NCBI GenBank assembly: GCA_947497315.1
Contig: CANMFX010000003.1
Coordinates: 124,001 to 188,000, forward strand
DNA: 64,000 nucleotides
From: an uncultured Sphingomonadaceae bacterium
Lineage (GTDB): Bacteria > Pseudomonadota > Alphaproteobacteria > Sphingomonadales > Sphingomonadaceae
Direction: 5' to 3'
The translations under genes and the position numbers were made by a program. Under the pieces are notes generated by a model. The model was not told the DNA's origin. It did no database searches and saw nothing but the letters and a program-made list of their open reading frames with translations. Of the stretch, positions 34,876 to 43,308 are shown piece after piece (the first letter of the stretch is position 1; each line of letters starts with the position of its first letter).

Positions 34876-35829
34876 ATGCGTATCTTTGTTACCGGCGCAT
34901 CCGGTTTTGTCGGCGGGGCGGCCACTAAGGCATTTGTTGAGGCCGGGCATCAGGTCACCGCCATGTCACGCAGCGAGGCATCAGATGCAGTGATCCGCGA
35001 TTTGGGAGCTCAACCGGTACGCTGTGATCTGGAAACGATCACCGCCGAACATATTGGTGATGCCGAGGTTATTCTGCACAGCGCCGCCTTTGTCGAAGCC
35101 TGGGGGCCAAAAGATGCCTGGTATAAATATAATGTACTGGGAACGCAGGCGATGCTGGATGCTGCGCAAGCTGCCGCTGTGCAGCGGTTCATCCATATCG
35201 GGACAGAGGCGGGCATCTGTCATGGCCAGCATGTGCGCGATGCGGATGAGACTGTTCCACTGGCTCCGCATTCGCCTTATCCCTATTGCGCGACCAAGGC
35301 GCAGGCAGAGCAGCGCGTCCGGGATGCCAATCGCGGCACGTTTGAAACAATTATCTTGCGGCCGCGTTTCATCTGGGGGCCGGGCGACACGACTTTGCTT
35401 CCTATGGTCGAAGCCATGGCCAAGAGTGGCAAGTGGATGTGGATCAATGATGGCAAGGCGATGACATCAACCACCCATATCGATAATCTGGTTCATGCCA
35501 TAAATCTCGCTCTCACCAAAGGCGAGGGCGGAGAGGCCTATTTTATATTGGATGACGGGACGATCAGCATGAAAGATATGATCGGGGGGATGGCGCAGGC
35601 AAAACAGCTGACATTGGCGGACAAGTCCATTTCATCCGGCATGGCTGACTTTGTCGGAGGCGCATCGGAAAGAATATGGCGGCTATTGGGTTTGAAAAGC
35701 GATCCACCATTGACCGCTCATGCGGCCATGGTCATGTCGCGGGATTGTACATTGGATGGGTCAAAGGCGCAGGCCGATCTGGGCTATCATCCCGTCACGA
35801 CCCGAGCGGAAGGATTGGCCGCTTTGTGA
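34876..35829 (+). CDS. NAD-dependent epimerase/dehydratase (extended SDR)
   Basis: Extended SDR of 317 residues. NAD-binding TGASGFVGGA is at residues 6-15, and the catalytic Tyr137 and Lys141 are in YPYCATKAQAE. HSAAFVEAWGPKDAWYKYNV is the region that binds the ribose in 3β-HSD and epimerase-like members. The closest general type is 3-beta-hydroxysteroid dehydrogenase-like; the substrate is unknown. GATATGGGAGATGACAT precedes the ATG. It is divergent from mreB, with about 200 bases between. Downstream is the long leader of nrdA. Confidence 0.87.
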   Translation: MRIFVTGASGFVGGAATKAFVEAGHQVTAMSRSEASDAVIRDLGAQPVRCDLETITAEHIGDAEVILHSAAFVEAWGPKDAWYKYNVLGTQAMLDAAQAAAVQRFIHIGTEAGICHGQHVRDADETVPLAPHSPYPYCATKAQAEQRVRDANRGTFETIILRPRFIWGPGDTTLLPMVEAMAKSGKWMWINDGKAMTSTTHIDNLVHAINLALTKGEGGEAYFILDDGTISMKDMIGGMAQAKQLTLADKSISSGMADFVGGASERIWRLLGLKSDPPLTAHAAMVMSRDCTLDGSKAQADLGYHPVTTRAEGLAAL

Positions 35830-35893
35830 CACAGGCTGTCCGATCCAAAATCGGAAGCTTTGAAATAAAATTTCCGTCCGCTGAATCATTCAA

Positions 35894-35909
35894 ACACCAT
35901 ATCTGGTGT
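35894..35909 (+). promoter_or_regulatory. NrdR box-like site
   Basis: ACACCATATCTGGTGT fits the NrdR consensus ACACWATATWTWGTGT at most positions and is nearly palindromic (7 of 8 half-site positions). It lies upstream of nrdA, whose transcription NrdR normally represses when dATP is high. I could not see a convincing second box about 31 bases away, so strength is uncertain. Confidence 0.6.
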
Positions 35910-36113
35910 CACAAATGAGTCATTCACACCTGTGCATGAACTGTGGATATTTTTTTTGTAAAATTTGACCCAGCCTATTGCGTTCCGGTCAAGGCTTAGA
36001 AGGTCCACGCGTCGCTGCGCTGCAGCATGAATCGGCCGTCGACGAAGCGATTCATTTATACGACGAACAGAGTCGTTAAAATGTCATTTACCCTCTTGCA
36101 TATAATTCTGATT

Positions 36114-36265
36114 CAGCCACTATAGGTTGTGGTTAAGCCAAGGGGGCACACCAACGTATAGTATTACTCGCCAGTAACACCGACTCGGTGGATGGCTCCC
36201 TTTGGCCTGAATCGCAAGCGATTTATTTCGGGTTTTTGGGCAAAAATAAATGCCCGCCCAGGCTG
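36114..36265 (+). ncRNA. Structured leader RNA candidate upstream of nrdA
   Basis: The region folds into a compact domain closed by CAGCC (36114-36118) with GGCTG (36261-36265). Inside are a 10-pair stem, GCCAAGGGGG (36137-36146) with TCCCTTTGGC (36197-36206), enclosing TTACT-CGCC-AGTAA (36164-36177) and CACCG-ACT-CGGTG (36178-36190). AATCG-CAAG-CGATT (36210-36223) follows, then CGGG/CCCG and TTTTT-GGGC-AAAAA (36229-36256). No protein is encoded. It fits no riboswitch I know; 6S RNA or a new regulatory leader are possible. Confidence 0.45.
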
Positions 36266-36412
36266 TAAAGATGTTATGTTAAACGGCTCGGCCGCAAGAG
36301 ATTGTCCGAGTCGAACAATACAGGAACAAATGGCCCGGTATTAAACCCACCAGAAGGCTGGCCAAAGGGCTGGCGAAACGATTGGTTTGGTAGTTTGATT
36401 AAGGGGGCTTTG

Positions 36413-38479
36413 ATGGATTTTAGAGATAGCCGGGAAGATGCCGGGAATAGTGGTAGAGATATGAGTGAGAGTGATATGGGCGCCGAAGTTTTGGATACGC
36501 CAAAAGACAAATCTAAAAGCACCGCAAAAAAGGCACCGGTGAAAGAACCGGAGATCAGCAAAAAGGCAGAAGCCGAAGCGGAGGCCGCCAAGAAAAATGA
36601 CGAAAAAGAGCTGAAAGCGGAACGCGACAGCCATAGCGTCGAAAAACGCCGGTTCAAAATCGTGCAGGACGACGCGCGCGATGATTTGCTGACCGACTTT
36701 GGTAAAGAGACGCTGAAAGACCGTTACCTGCTTCCGGACGAGAGTTTTCAGGACCTGTTCTCTCGCGTGGCCGATGCCTATGCGGATGACCAGGATCATG
36801 CCCAGCGGCTTTATGATTATATATCAAAACTCTGGTTCATGCCGGCGACGCCAGTATTATCCAATGGCGGTACTGGTCGCGGGCTTCCTATCTCCTGCTA
36901 TCTCAATAGCGTCGATGACAGCCTTGGCGGGATCGTCAACACCTGGAACGAGAATGTCTGGCTTGCGTCCAAGGGCGGCGGCATTGGCACCTATTGGGGC
37001 AGTGTCCGCGGCATTGGTGAACCGGTTGGCCTGAACGGCAAGACATCTGGCATCATTCCGTTCGTCCGCGTGATGGACAGCCTGACGCTGGCAATTTCAC
37101 AAGGGTCATTGCGGCGCGGTTCGGCGGCTTGCTATCTTGATATTGACCATCCGGAAATCGAAGAATTTCTTGAAATTAGAAAGCCTTCTGGTGACTTTAA
37201 CCGAAAAGCTCTCAACCTGCATCACGGCGTATTGCTGACCGACGAATTTATGGAAGCGGTACGCGATGGCCGGGAGATGGATCTGAAATCACCCAAGACC
37301 GGTGAAGTGCGCGGTACGGTTGATGCGCGCTCGCTGTTCCAGAAATTGGTCGAGACGCGTCTCGCCACCGGTGAGCCTTATATCATCTTCAACGACACAG
37401 TGAACCGGATGATGCCAAAACATCACCGCGATCTGGGCCTGAAAGTTTCCACGTCCAATCTGTGTTCCGAAATTACACTGCCGACGGGTCGTGATCATTT
37501 GGGTGAGGACAGGACGGCAGTGTGTTGCCTGTCTTCACTCAACCTTGAAAAATGGGACGAGTGGTCAGTCGACAAGGACTTTATCGAGGACGTCATGCGC
37601 TTCCTCGACAATGTGCTTCAGGATTATATTGACCGTGCGCCCGATGAAATGGCGCGCGCCAAATATAGTGCGAGCCGCGAACGCAGTGTTGGTCTGGGCG
37701 TCATGGGCTTCCACAGCTTCCTGCAGGCCCGCGGCCTCGGCTTTGAAAGCGCGCTGGCAAAATCGTGGAATATGAAGATCTTCAAGCATGTTTCAGCCAA
37801 AGCGTCCGAGGCCAGCATGATGCTCGCCAAGGAACGCGGACCTTGTCCCGATGCAGCCGACCAGGGCGTGATGGAGCGCTTCTCCTGCAAAATGGCAATC
37901 GCACCAACCGCGTCGATCTCGATCATCTGCGGCGGAGCATCAGCCTGTATCGAACCGATCCCGGCGAATATCTACACCCACAAAACGCTGTCCGGCAGCT
38001 TCGTGGTCAAGAACCCGCATCTTGAAAAGCTGCTCGCTGAGAAATCCAAAGACAGCACCAATGTCTGGAATTCGATCCTTGAGCAGGGCGGCAGCGTCCA
38101 GCATCTCGACTTCCTCTCGGCAGAAGAGAAAGACGCGTACAAGACCAGCTTCGAGATTGACCAGCGCTGGCTGCTCGAACTCGCGGCCGACCGCACGCCC
38201 TATATTGATCAGGCACAGTCGCTGAACCTGTTCATCCCGGCGGACGTCGATAAATGGGACCTGTTGATGCTGCACTTCCGCGCATGGGAGCTGGGCATCA
38301 AGTCGCTTTATTATCTGCGCTCGAAATCGATCCAGCGTGCTGGCTTTGCCGGTCAGGAAGATGCGGCCGACAGCAAAGGTGGCGGCGTGGAAGCGGACAA
38401 TACGCTGGACCCGAAAAAGGTCGAGCTGATGACCACACAAGGCAGCACCGACTATGACGAGTGTCTCGCCTGCCAATGA
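36413..38479 (+). CDS. nrdA: Class I ribonucleotide reductase, alpha subunit
   Basis: Catalytic subunit that reduces ribonucleoside diphosphates to deoxy forms with NrdB. It has 688 residues from the ATG at 36413, chosen because AAGGGGGCTTTG precedes it. An in-frame TTG at 36302 would add 37 residues (contains NPPEGWPKGWRNDWFG) and an ATG at 36461 would shorten it. Signatures are LPISCYLNSVDDSLGG (active-site Cys region), SNLCSEITLP with the radical-site cysteine and a redox CLAC pair at the C-terminus (DYDECLACQ). The N-terminal extension is low-complexity and charged, and I see no ATP-cone domain, so dATP feedback through the cone may be absent. nrdB follows 291 bases downstream. Confidence 0.94.
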   Translation: MDFRDSREDAGNSGRDMSESDMGAEVLDTPKDKSKSTAKKAPVKEPEISKKAEAEAEAAKKNDEKELKAERDSHSVEKRRFKIVQDDARDDLLTDFGKETLKDRYLLPDESFQDLFSRVADAYADDQDHAQRLYDYISKLWFMPATPVLSNGGTGRGLPISCYLNSVDDSLGGIVNTWNENVWLASKGGGIGTYWGSVRGIGEPVGLNGKTSGIIPFVRVMDSLTLAISQGSLRRGSAACYLDIDHPEIEEFLEIRKPSGDFNRKALNLHHGVLLTDEFMEAVRDGREMDLKSPKTGEVRGTVDARSLFQKLVETRLATGEPYIIFNDTVNRMMPKHHRDLGLKVSTSNLCSEITLPTGRDHLGEDRTAVCCLSSLNLEKWDEWSVDKDFIEDVMRFLDNVLQDYIDRAPDEMARAKYSASRERSVGLGVMGFHSFLQARGLGFESALAKSWNMKIFKHVSAKASEASMMLAKERGPCPDAADQGVMERFSCKMAIAPTASISIICGGASACIEPIPANIYTHKTLSGSFVVKNPHLEKLLAEKSKDSTNVWNSILEQGGSVQHLDFLSAEEKDAYKTSFEIDQRWLLELAADRTPYIDQAQSLNLFIPADVDKWDLLMLHFRAWELGIKSLYYLRSKSIQRAGFAGQEDAADSKGGGVEADNTLDPKKVELMTTQGSTDYDECLACQ

Positions 38480-38510
38480 TTAGGCGCCAATAATAGGCAG
38501 TTTGCCCACT

Positions 38511-38543
38511 GCCCCCTCCCATTTGCTCCTTTAGGGAGGGGGC
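38511..38543 (+). terminator. Rho-independent terminator candidate after nrdA
   Basis: GCCCCCTCCC (38511-38520) and GGGAGGGGGC (38534-38543) form a perfect 10-bp stem with a 13-base loop, followed by TGTTTTCTTT. It lies 31 bases past the nrdA stop and should reduce read-through into nrdB. Confidence 0.7.
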
Positions 38544-38577
38544 TGTTTTCTTTGATAAGCTAAAGGAGCATCCATGA

Positions 38578-38739
38578 TCCTCTCCCCTTGAGGGAGAGGA
38601 AAGTAAGACTTGGCAGCTCGCCTGCCTAGTCGTCTTGGAGAGGGGTATCGGCAGACATGGCATTGCCAGCCCCCTCACCGACTACGACTAAGTCCTTCGG
38701 ACAAAGTCTTCGTTGTCCTCTCCCTCGAAGGGGAGAGGA
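38578..38739. repeat. Hairpin repeat element with terminal inverted repeats
   Basis: A 162-base non-coding unit between nrdA and nrdB. Its ends, TCCTCTCCCCTTGAGGGA… (38578-38600) and TCCTCTCCCTCGAAGGGG… (38716-38739), are each palindromic and are inverted copies of one another except for one extra base. Inside are small hairpins GGCAG-CTCGC-CTGCC and GTCC-TTC-GGAC. It looks like a dispersed palindromic or MITE-like element. No ORF is present. Confidence 0.7.
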
Positions 38740-38770
38740 ATTGTAAATTGAAAGCGGAGTAACGGAAAAA

Positions 38771-39829
38771 ATGTCACTTTTGGAAGCACGTAAAACCTAC
38801 AAGCCCTTTGAATATCCATGGGCCTATGACTTCTGGAAGCGGCAGCAGCAGATTCACTGGATGCCGGAAGAAGTGCCTTTGGGCGAGGATTGCCGCGACT
38901 GGGCGCAGAAGCTGACCGACCATGAGCGCAACCTGCTCACCCAGATTTTCCGTTTCTTCACCCAGGCCGATGTCGAGGTGCAGGATTGCTATCACGACAA
39001 ATATGGCCGGGTCTTTAAACCCACCGAAGTCAAGATGATGCTGACGGCTTTCTCCAACATGGAAACCGTCCACATCGCCGCTTATTCGCACCTGCTCGAC
39101 ACGATCGGCATGCCGGAGAGCGAGTACTCCATGTTCCTTGAATATGAGGAGATGAAGGACAAGCATGACTATCTCGGCACATTCGGCGTTGATACGGACG
39201 AAGATATTGCCAAGACGCTGGCGATGTTCGGCGGCTTTACCGAGGGGCTGCAGCTGTTTGCGTCATTCGCGATGCTGATGAACTTCCCGCGCTTCAACAA
39301 GATGAAGGGCATGGGGCAGATTGTCTCCTGGTCCGTGCGCGATGAATCGCTCCACTGCGAAGGCATTGTCAAAATGTTCCACACATTCTGCGCGGAACGC
39401 GACTGCCTGACCAAGAGTGTCAAGGAAGATATTATCGACTGCTGCCAGAAAACCGTGCGGCTGGAAGATGCGTTTATCGATCTGGCGTTCAGCGACGGTC
39501 CGGTGACCGGCATGACCGCGAAAGAGATTAAACGCTATATCCGCTACATTGCGGATTGGAGATTAGGCCAGCTGGGCTTTGACCCCATCTACATGATCGA
39601 AGACCACCCGCTGCCATGGCTCGCGCCATTGCTCAACGGTGTTGAGCATGCCAATTTCTTCGAAACCCGCGCCACCGAATATTCCAAAGGCGCCACCCGC
39701 GGCAATTGGAACGAAGTCTGGGATTCATTCGATCAACGCAAAGGCGGCAAGATTATCGGTATCGAAGAAACCGATAATGACGACGACGGCGAAGATATGT
39801 TTGAGCAGGCGGGCGTTGCTGCGGAGTAG
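38771..39829 (+). CDS. nrdB: Class I ribonucleotide reductase, beta subunit
   Basis: Radical-generating small subunit of 352 residues, a ferritin-like four-helix protein. Metal-site motifs are visible: FTQADVEVQDCYHD, the ExxH of NMETVHIAAY, the central Glu in FTEGLQLFASF and the second ExxH in RDESLHCEGI. The tyrosine position is in AYSHLL. ATG at 38771 follows GCGGAGTAACGG. It lacks the C-terminal tail seen in some proteobacteria and ends in an acidic stretch (DNDDDGEDMFEQAG), which docks to NrdA. It is downstream of nrdA, separated by a terminator-like hairpin and a repeat. Confidence 0.95.
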   Translation: MSLLEARKTYKPFEYPWAYDFWKRQQQIHWMPEEVPLGEDCRDWAQKLTDHERNLLTQIFRFFTQADVEVQDCYHDKYGRVFKPTEVKMMLTAFSNMETVHIAAYSHLLDTIGMPESEYSMFLEYEEMKDKHDYLGTFGVDTDEDIAKTLAMFGGFTEGLQLFASFAMLMNFPRFNKMKGMGQIVSWSVRDESLHCEGIVKMFHTFCAERDCLTKSVKEDIIDCCQKTVRLEDAFIDLAFSDGPVTGMTAKEIKRYIRYIADWRLGQLGFDPIYMIEDHPLPWLAPLLNGVEHANFFETRATEYSKGATRGNWNEVWDSFDQRKGGKIIGIEETDNDDDGEDMFEQAGVAAE

Positions 39830-39923
39830 TTGACAGTATCGGCCAACCAGATTTCTCATTAGCAATTACTGTGACTGTTCGGGTTATGGTAGTAATGTCT
39901 GGAGTTGGTGTGGAGCATACATA

Positions 39924-40598
39924 ATGGCCGAAGAAGAAGCAGCTAAACCCGATTTGGGTAAAGGGAAATCGAAGCCTAAACGAAGAACCATTCCTGGGAA
40001 TTTTACTTATACAACGACTCCAGGTAAATTGAAAATTGCATTGCAAAATTTGATTGAAGCCGAACGTCCCGATATCTTCAACAAGGCATTTATAGAAACT
40101 TATCTGAGTGTTTCCGGCGGCTCGGCAGCTCCAATACCGAACATTATGAAAAGAGTTGAATTCATTGGAGGCGATGGAAAACCGACGGAATGGTACGGCA
40201 AATTTCAAACTGAGGGTGGACGGCCAGAAGCAGCACTTCACGGGATAAAAAAGGCGTTCCAAGAAATTTTCAGGAAAAATACTTTTGCACATTCACTTCC
40301 TGAAGACAAAATTAAAGAAATTATTGTTGAAATTACCGGACTGGTGAAGACTGACTCGATTGTCAGTCAAATTTATGGAACATTCGATGCGTTCCGAAGC
40401 TTTATTCCAACTGGCTACGTATCATCAGATGGGAAAGGCAAAGACAATAAAGAAGAAGTTGAAGAGAAGGGCGATGACCTTGAAAAACGCACGAGAGACC
40501 TTGGTCTTTCATATCATATAAATATCGTTCTTCCTGAAACCAAGGACATTGCTGTATTTAATGCTATTTTTCAAAGCCTTAAGAACAATTTACTCTGA
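39924..40598 (+). CDS. DUF5343 domain protein
   Basis: A 224-residue protein resembling DUF5343 family members. The N-terminus is basic (GKGKSKPKRR); then TTTPGKLKIALQNLIEA and PNIMKRVEFIGGDGKP look like a winged-helix-type region, and VEFIGGDGKPTEWYGKF is the family's conserved end of that unit. The middle (DSIVSQIYGTFDAFRSFIP) is followed by a charged linker (KGKDNKEEVEEKGDDLEKR) and a C-terminal strand LSYHINIVLPETKDIAVFN. The region is AT-richer than its neighbours (many AAA, TTT and ATT codons). It precedes the HEPN gene by 3 bases and is co-transcribed. Its function is unknown; DNA-binding regulation or sensing is plausible. Confidence 0.7.
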   Translation: MAEEEAAKPDLGKGKSKPKRRTIPGNFTYTTTPGKLKIALQNLIEAERPDIFNKAFIETYLSVSGGSAAPIPNIMKRVEFIGGDGKPTEWYGKFQTEGGRPEAALHGIKKAFQEIFRKNTFAHSLPEDKIKEIIVEITGLVKTDSIVSQIYGTFDAFRSFIPTGYVSSDGKGKDNKEEVEEKGDDLEKRTRDLGLSYHINIVLPETKDIAVFNAIFQSLKNNLL

Positions 40599-40601
40599 GC
40601 A

Positions 40602-41192
40602 ATGAGCGTCATTTCAACAGAGCTATTTGTCTTGAAGGGTGCTGCGATACGTGCCGATCTTGAGCGCGTTTCCAATGACTATAATTTGGTTAAGGCAAAG
40701 TCAGACATTGAAAGCGCAACGGATGCCTTAATTGATGAAAACCTTAATCAAGTTGACTATGAAATTAGAGCATCAGCGATCCGTATGGCTGAGTTTTATC
40801 AACTTTTTTATATGTTGGAGAATGACATAAGGTCGTTTGTTTCAGAGATCCTGTTTAATGCTTACCAAGAAAGTTGGTGGGAAGATTATGTTCCTGATGA
40901 TGTAAAAAAATATGCAAATAGTAATAAGGCTAAAGAGAGCAAAGAAGGTTTACCACCAAGATCTAATAAACTTATCGACTATCTTACTTTTGGCCATCTT
41001 GGAGAGATTATAAAGACCAATTGGGATGTTTTTGCGGGACTTTTTCCGAACTGCGAAATTGACCGTCTCGAGAAAGTCGTATCTCGATTGAATCTTGCTC
41101 GAGGTCCCATCGCGCATTGCGGTTATTTACCGGAAGATGAGGTCGTCAGGCTAAAATTGGCCATACGGGACTGGTATGCATTATCTGAATAG
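40602..41192 (+). CDS. Swt1-like HEPN domain protein
   Basis: A 196-residue protein matching the Swt1-type HEPN group. The last third is a four-helix HEPN-like domain with LNLARGPIAHCGYL, where Arg167 and His172 form the RX4H motif of metal-independent HEPN ribonucleases. The N-terminal half (VSNDYNLVKAKSDIESATDALID…YQLFYMLENDIRSFV) is a helical region with SWWEDYVPDDVKKYAN. It follows the DUF5343 gene by 3 bases. HEPN proteins commonly serve as toxins or effector nucleases in defence and toxin-antitoxin modules. Codon use is AT-rich, which suggests transfer. RNase activity is inference. Confidence 0.75.
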   Translation: MSVISTELFVLKGAAIRADLERVSNDYNLVKAKSDIESATDALIDENLNQVDYEIRASAIRMAEFYQLFYMLENDIRSFVSEILFNAYQESWWEDYVPDDVKKYANSNKAKESKEGLPPRSNKLIDYLTFGHLGEIIKTNWDVFAGLFPNCEIDRLEKVVSRLNLARGPIAHCGYLPEDEVVRLKLAIRDWYALSE

Positions 41193-41359
41193 AACTACTG
41201 TAAATACCTAATTGGCAATCACTACCGCCCATAATCACCCCGCTCCGCTCAGTTATAGCGACGGGACCGCTCCTCATCCTTAATCTGTGACCCGCGGCAT
41301 AGACAGGACGGCCGAAAGCAACCTATCGCTCTGTAACACGGGTTAAAGGGAGTGGATTT

Positions 41360-42136
41360 GTGAGCCGTTTCAAATTTCTGGCCGGCATGGCCGCCATGTT
41401 TTTCATGGGCCTCGCGGCACCCGCCGCGGCGCAGGATTGCGATATCATGCACGCGCTGCAAATCGATGTGAAGGATGGCCGTTTCAAAGTCTATCTGAAC
41501 GATGTCTATCTCTATGAAGATGATGACAGGTTGATCAAACATAACAGGGGGTTCAGCGACTGGCTGGTGCAGGGCGAAAATCTTGTCCGGGTGGAATTTG
41601 AAGGCAAGGCCGGCGATTTTTCGGTGATCCGGGTCTGCAAAGGCGCTTTCCCTGATGAAAATGGCGATTTTCCTGATGCCGATACGGTTGGCGAGGCAAA
41701 GTTCGATGGCGCCGCGAGCAAGGATATGCGCTTCAATCGAAAGGCTCCGGTTGAGGCTGAATATATGAAAGCGGAAATTGCCGGTGATGAAGGCTTGATG
41801 GAAGCGGTGAAGAAATTGCAGGACGCGGCGGCCAGCGGTGATGTGGACAGCGTAATAGCTATGCACGCGCCTATGTTTCGGGATGCGGAGCGGCAGGGCG
41901 TGTCACTGGACTGGCTCACCACCTATATGCGCGATATCCTGTCCAACAATCCGGTCGATATAGCGACAGGTCTGGTCGCCAAACCGATCATGGGCGGCCG
42001 GGCCTATCAGGTGCTGGACGCAGAGCAACAGTCGGCCATATCGCTGAACGCGGTCTATGAAGACACGAACGTCTTTTGGAAAAGCGGCACATTCTGGGGC
42101 CGTTTCGACGGCAAATGGTTCATTCTGGCCCTGTAG
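41360..42136 (+). CDS. Exported protein of unknown function
   Basis: A 258-residue secreted protein. A signal sequence ends near residue 24 (LAGMAAMFFMGLAAPAAAQ). The mature part contains a Cys pair (QDCDIMH and RVCKGAF) likely to form a disulfide, and a C-terminal domain reading VIAMHAPMFRDAERQG and FWGRFDGKWFILAL, which looks like an NTF2-like fold. GTG at 41360 is the start; GGGAGTGGATTT precedes it. It is not recognised. It lies alone downstream of the HEPN gene and is GC-rich like the rest of the chromosome, so it marks the end of the AT-rich island. Confidence 0.65.
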   Translation: MSRFKFLAGMAAMFFMGLAAPAAAQDCDIMHALQIDVKDGRFKVYLNDVYLYEDDDRLIKHNRGFSDWLVQGENLVRVEFEGKAGDFSVIRVCKGAFPDENGDFPDADTVGEAKFDGAASKDMRFNRKAPVEAEYMKAEIAGDEGLMEAVKKLQDAAASGDVDSVIAMHAPMFRDAERQGVSLDWLTTYMRDILSNNPVDIATGLVAKPIMGGRAYQVLDAEQQSAISLNAVYEDTNVFWKSGTFWGRFDGKWFILAL

Positions 42137-42223
42137 AGCGAGGTGCAGTGACACTGCGCTTTTTCCGGAAAATCCCAAAAAACGGCTTTCCTACACACCC
42201 CCATCCATGCCTTAATCGGCCCC

Positions 42224-42760
42224 ATGAAAAACCACCGACACACCACGTCCAACGCCAGACCCGATCCGCGCAGCGCCGCTGTGCAGAGCCGCCGCATATC
42301 GCGCCTCCCCGCCTTTACGCCCGCAGAGCTGCGCGTGCGGCGGGATGGGTGGACGCCGGTGCGGCAGGCGGAGTTTATCGGCTATCTCGCTGAAACGCGC
42401 TGCGTCAAACAGGCGGCGGCGCGGGTGGGGATGAGCCGGGAGAGCGCTTACCGCCTGCGCCGCAAACCGGGTGCGGAGGATTTTGTCGCGGCGTGGGATT
42501 TTATCCTGGAAGGTCCGGAGCCTTCGCGCGGACCAGGTGAGCGAAAACCAAAGGTCACACTAGAAAAGCTGTTTCAGCGTATCCGGGTGGGCCGTTATCG
42601 CCCGATGATGCGCGCCGGGCGCTATGTCGGGACGTTGCAAAAGCCTGATGTTTCAGCGCTTCTGGCCGCTATATCGCGTCTTGACATGGTCGCGCCGCGG
42701 GAGGATCACTGGGATGATTTCTCGGCGGACCATGCCAACAAAAAGGGGGCTTCACTGTGA
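42224..42760 (+). CDS. Unknown protein with helix-turn-helix-like region
   Basis: A 178-residue protein. After a basic, low-complexity start it has WTPVRQAEFIGYLAETRCVK followed by QAAARVGMSRESAYRLRRKPG, a clear helix-turn-helix-like pair (R-V-G-M-S-x3-A-Y-R-L-R). The C-terminal part has YRPMMRAGRYVGTLQKPDVSALLA. Many sphingomonads carry such proteins; a DNA-binding role is likely but no target is known. Its stop overlaps the GTG start of the next gene (GTGA), so the two are coupled. Confidence 0.68.
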   Translation: MKNHRHTTSNARPDPRSAAVQSRRISRLPAFTPAELRVRRDGWTPVRQAEFIGYLAETRCVKQAAARVGMSRESAYRLRRKPGAEDFVAAWDFILEGPEPSRGPGERKPKVTLEKLFQRIRVGRYRPMMRAGRYVGTLQKPDVSALLAAISRLDMVAPREDHWDDFSADHANKKGASL

Positions 42761-43158
42761 ACTTGAACAAGCAATCCATCGCCCGCATCATTTTCGCGCT
42801 TGCCGCCCTTTATGGCATTCCAGTCTTGCTCCTCGGCCTGTTCGGAGAGGCCCAGTTTAACGCCGCGATGCCGCCCGCGATTACCCATCCCGAATTTTAT
42901 TACGGTTTTCATGGTGTTGCGCTGGTGTTCCAGCTGATCTTTGTCCTGATCGCCATCGACCCGGTACGCTATCGCCCATTGATGCTGTTGGCGGTTCTGG
43001 AAAAGCTCGCCTTTTTCGGTCCTGGGCTATGGCTCTATTCCAGTGGCCGGCTGGCCGAGGGCGGGGCGTTTTACGGCGCGATGATCGATGGTGTCTGGGC
43101 GCTGCTATTCCTGCTGGCATGGGCGCTGACCCGCCCGAAACGCGATGCAGGCGGGTGA
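42757..43158 (+). CDS. Small four-helix membrane protein
   Basis: A 133-residue protein with about four hydrophobic segments (IARIIFALAALYGIPVLLLG at the N-terminus; ALVFQLIFVLIAIDP; RPLMLLAVLEKLAFFGPGLWL; GVWALLFLLAWALT). Polar loops are short. It is not recognised. The start is a GTG at 42757 inside the stop of the preceding HTH-like gene (overlap GTGA), an operon arrangement typical of small regulator/membrane pairs. Confidence 0.7.
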   Translation: MNLNKQSIARIIFALAALYGIPVLLLGLFGEAQFNAAMPPAITHPEFYYGFHGVALVFQLIFVLIAIDPVRYRPLMLLAVLEKLAFFGPGLWLYSSGRLAEGGAFYGAMIDGVWALLFLLAWALTRPKRDAGG

Positions 43159-43308
43159 CAAGACTTCCGGCGCCCCCTGTTTCTGCACCGGTTGCCTACA
43201 GGGCGTCTTGCCCCCGGGGCTCTCCTTCTATACGCTTATGGGTTCGGGGCTAGACTGATGGAGGGTTTCCTGATCTGGAAACGGATCGAACAAAGATAGG
43301 TTATAGGA

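Noticed and set aside
35830-36300. Cobalamin riboswitch upstream of nrdA
   Set aside because: The B12 box and its conserved neighbours are absent, and the fold seen does not match the class.
39858-41225. Possible direct repeats flanking the AT-rich HEPN island (TTAGCAATTACT near 39858 and TTGGCAATCACT near 41211)
   Set aside because: They match only partly over 12 bases and could be chance; no integrase or tRNA is adjacent.
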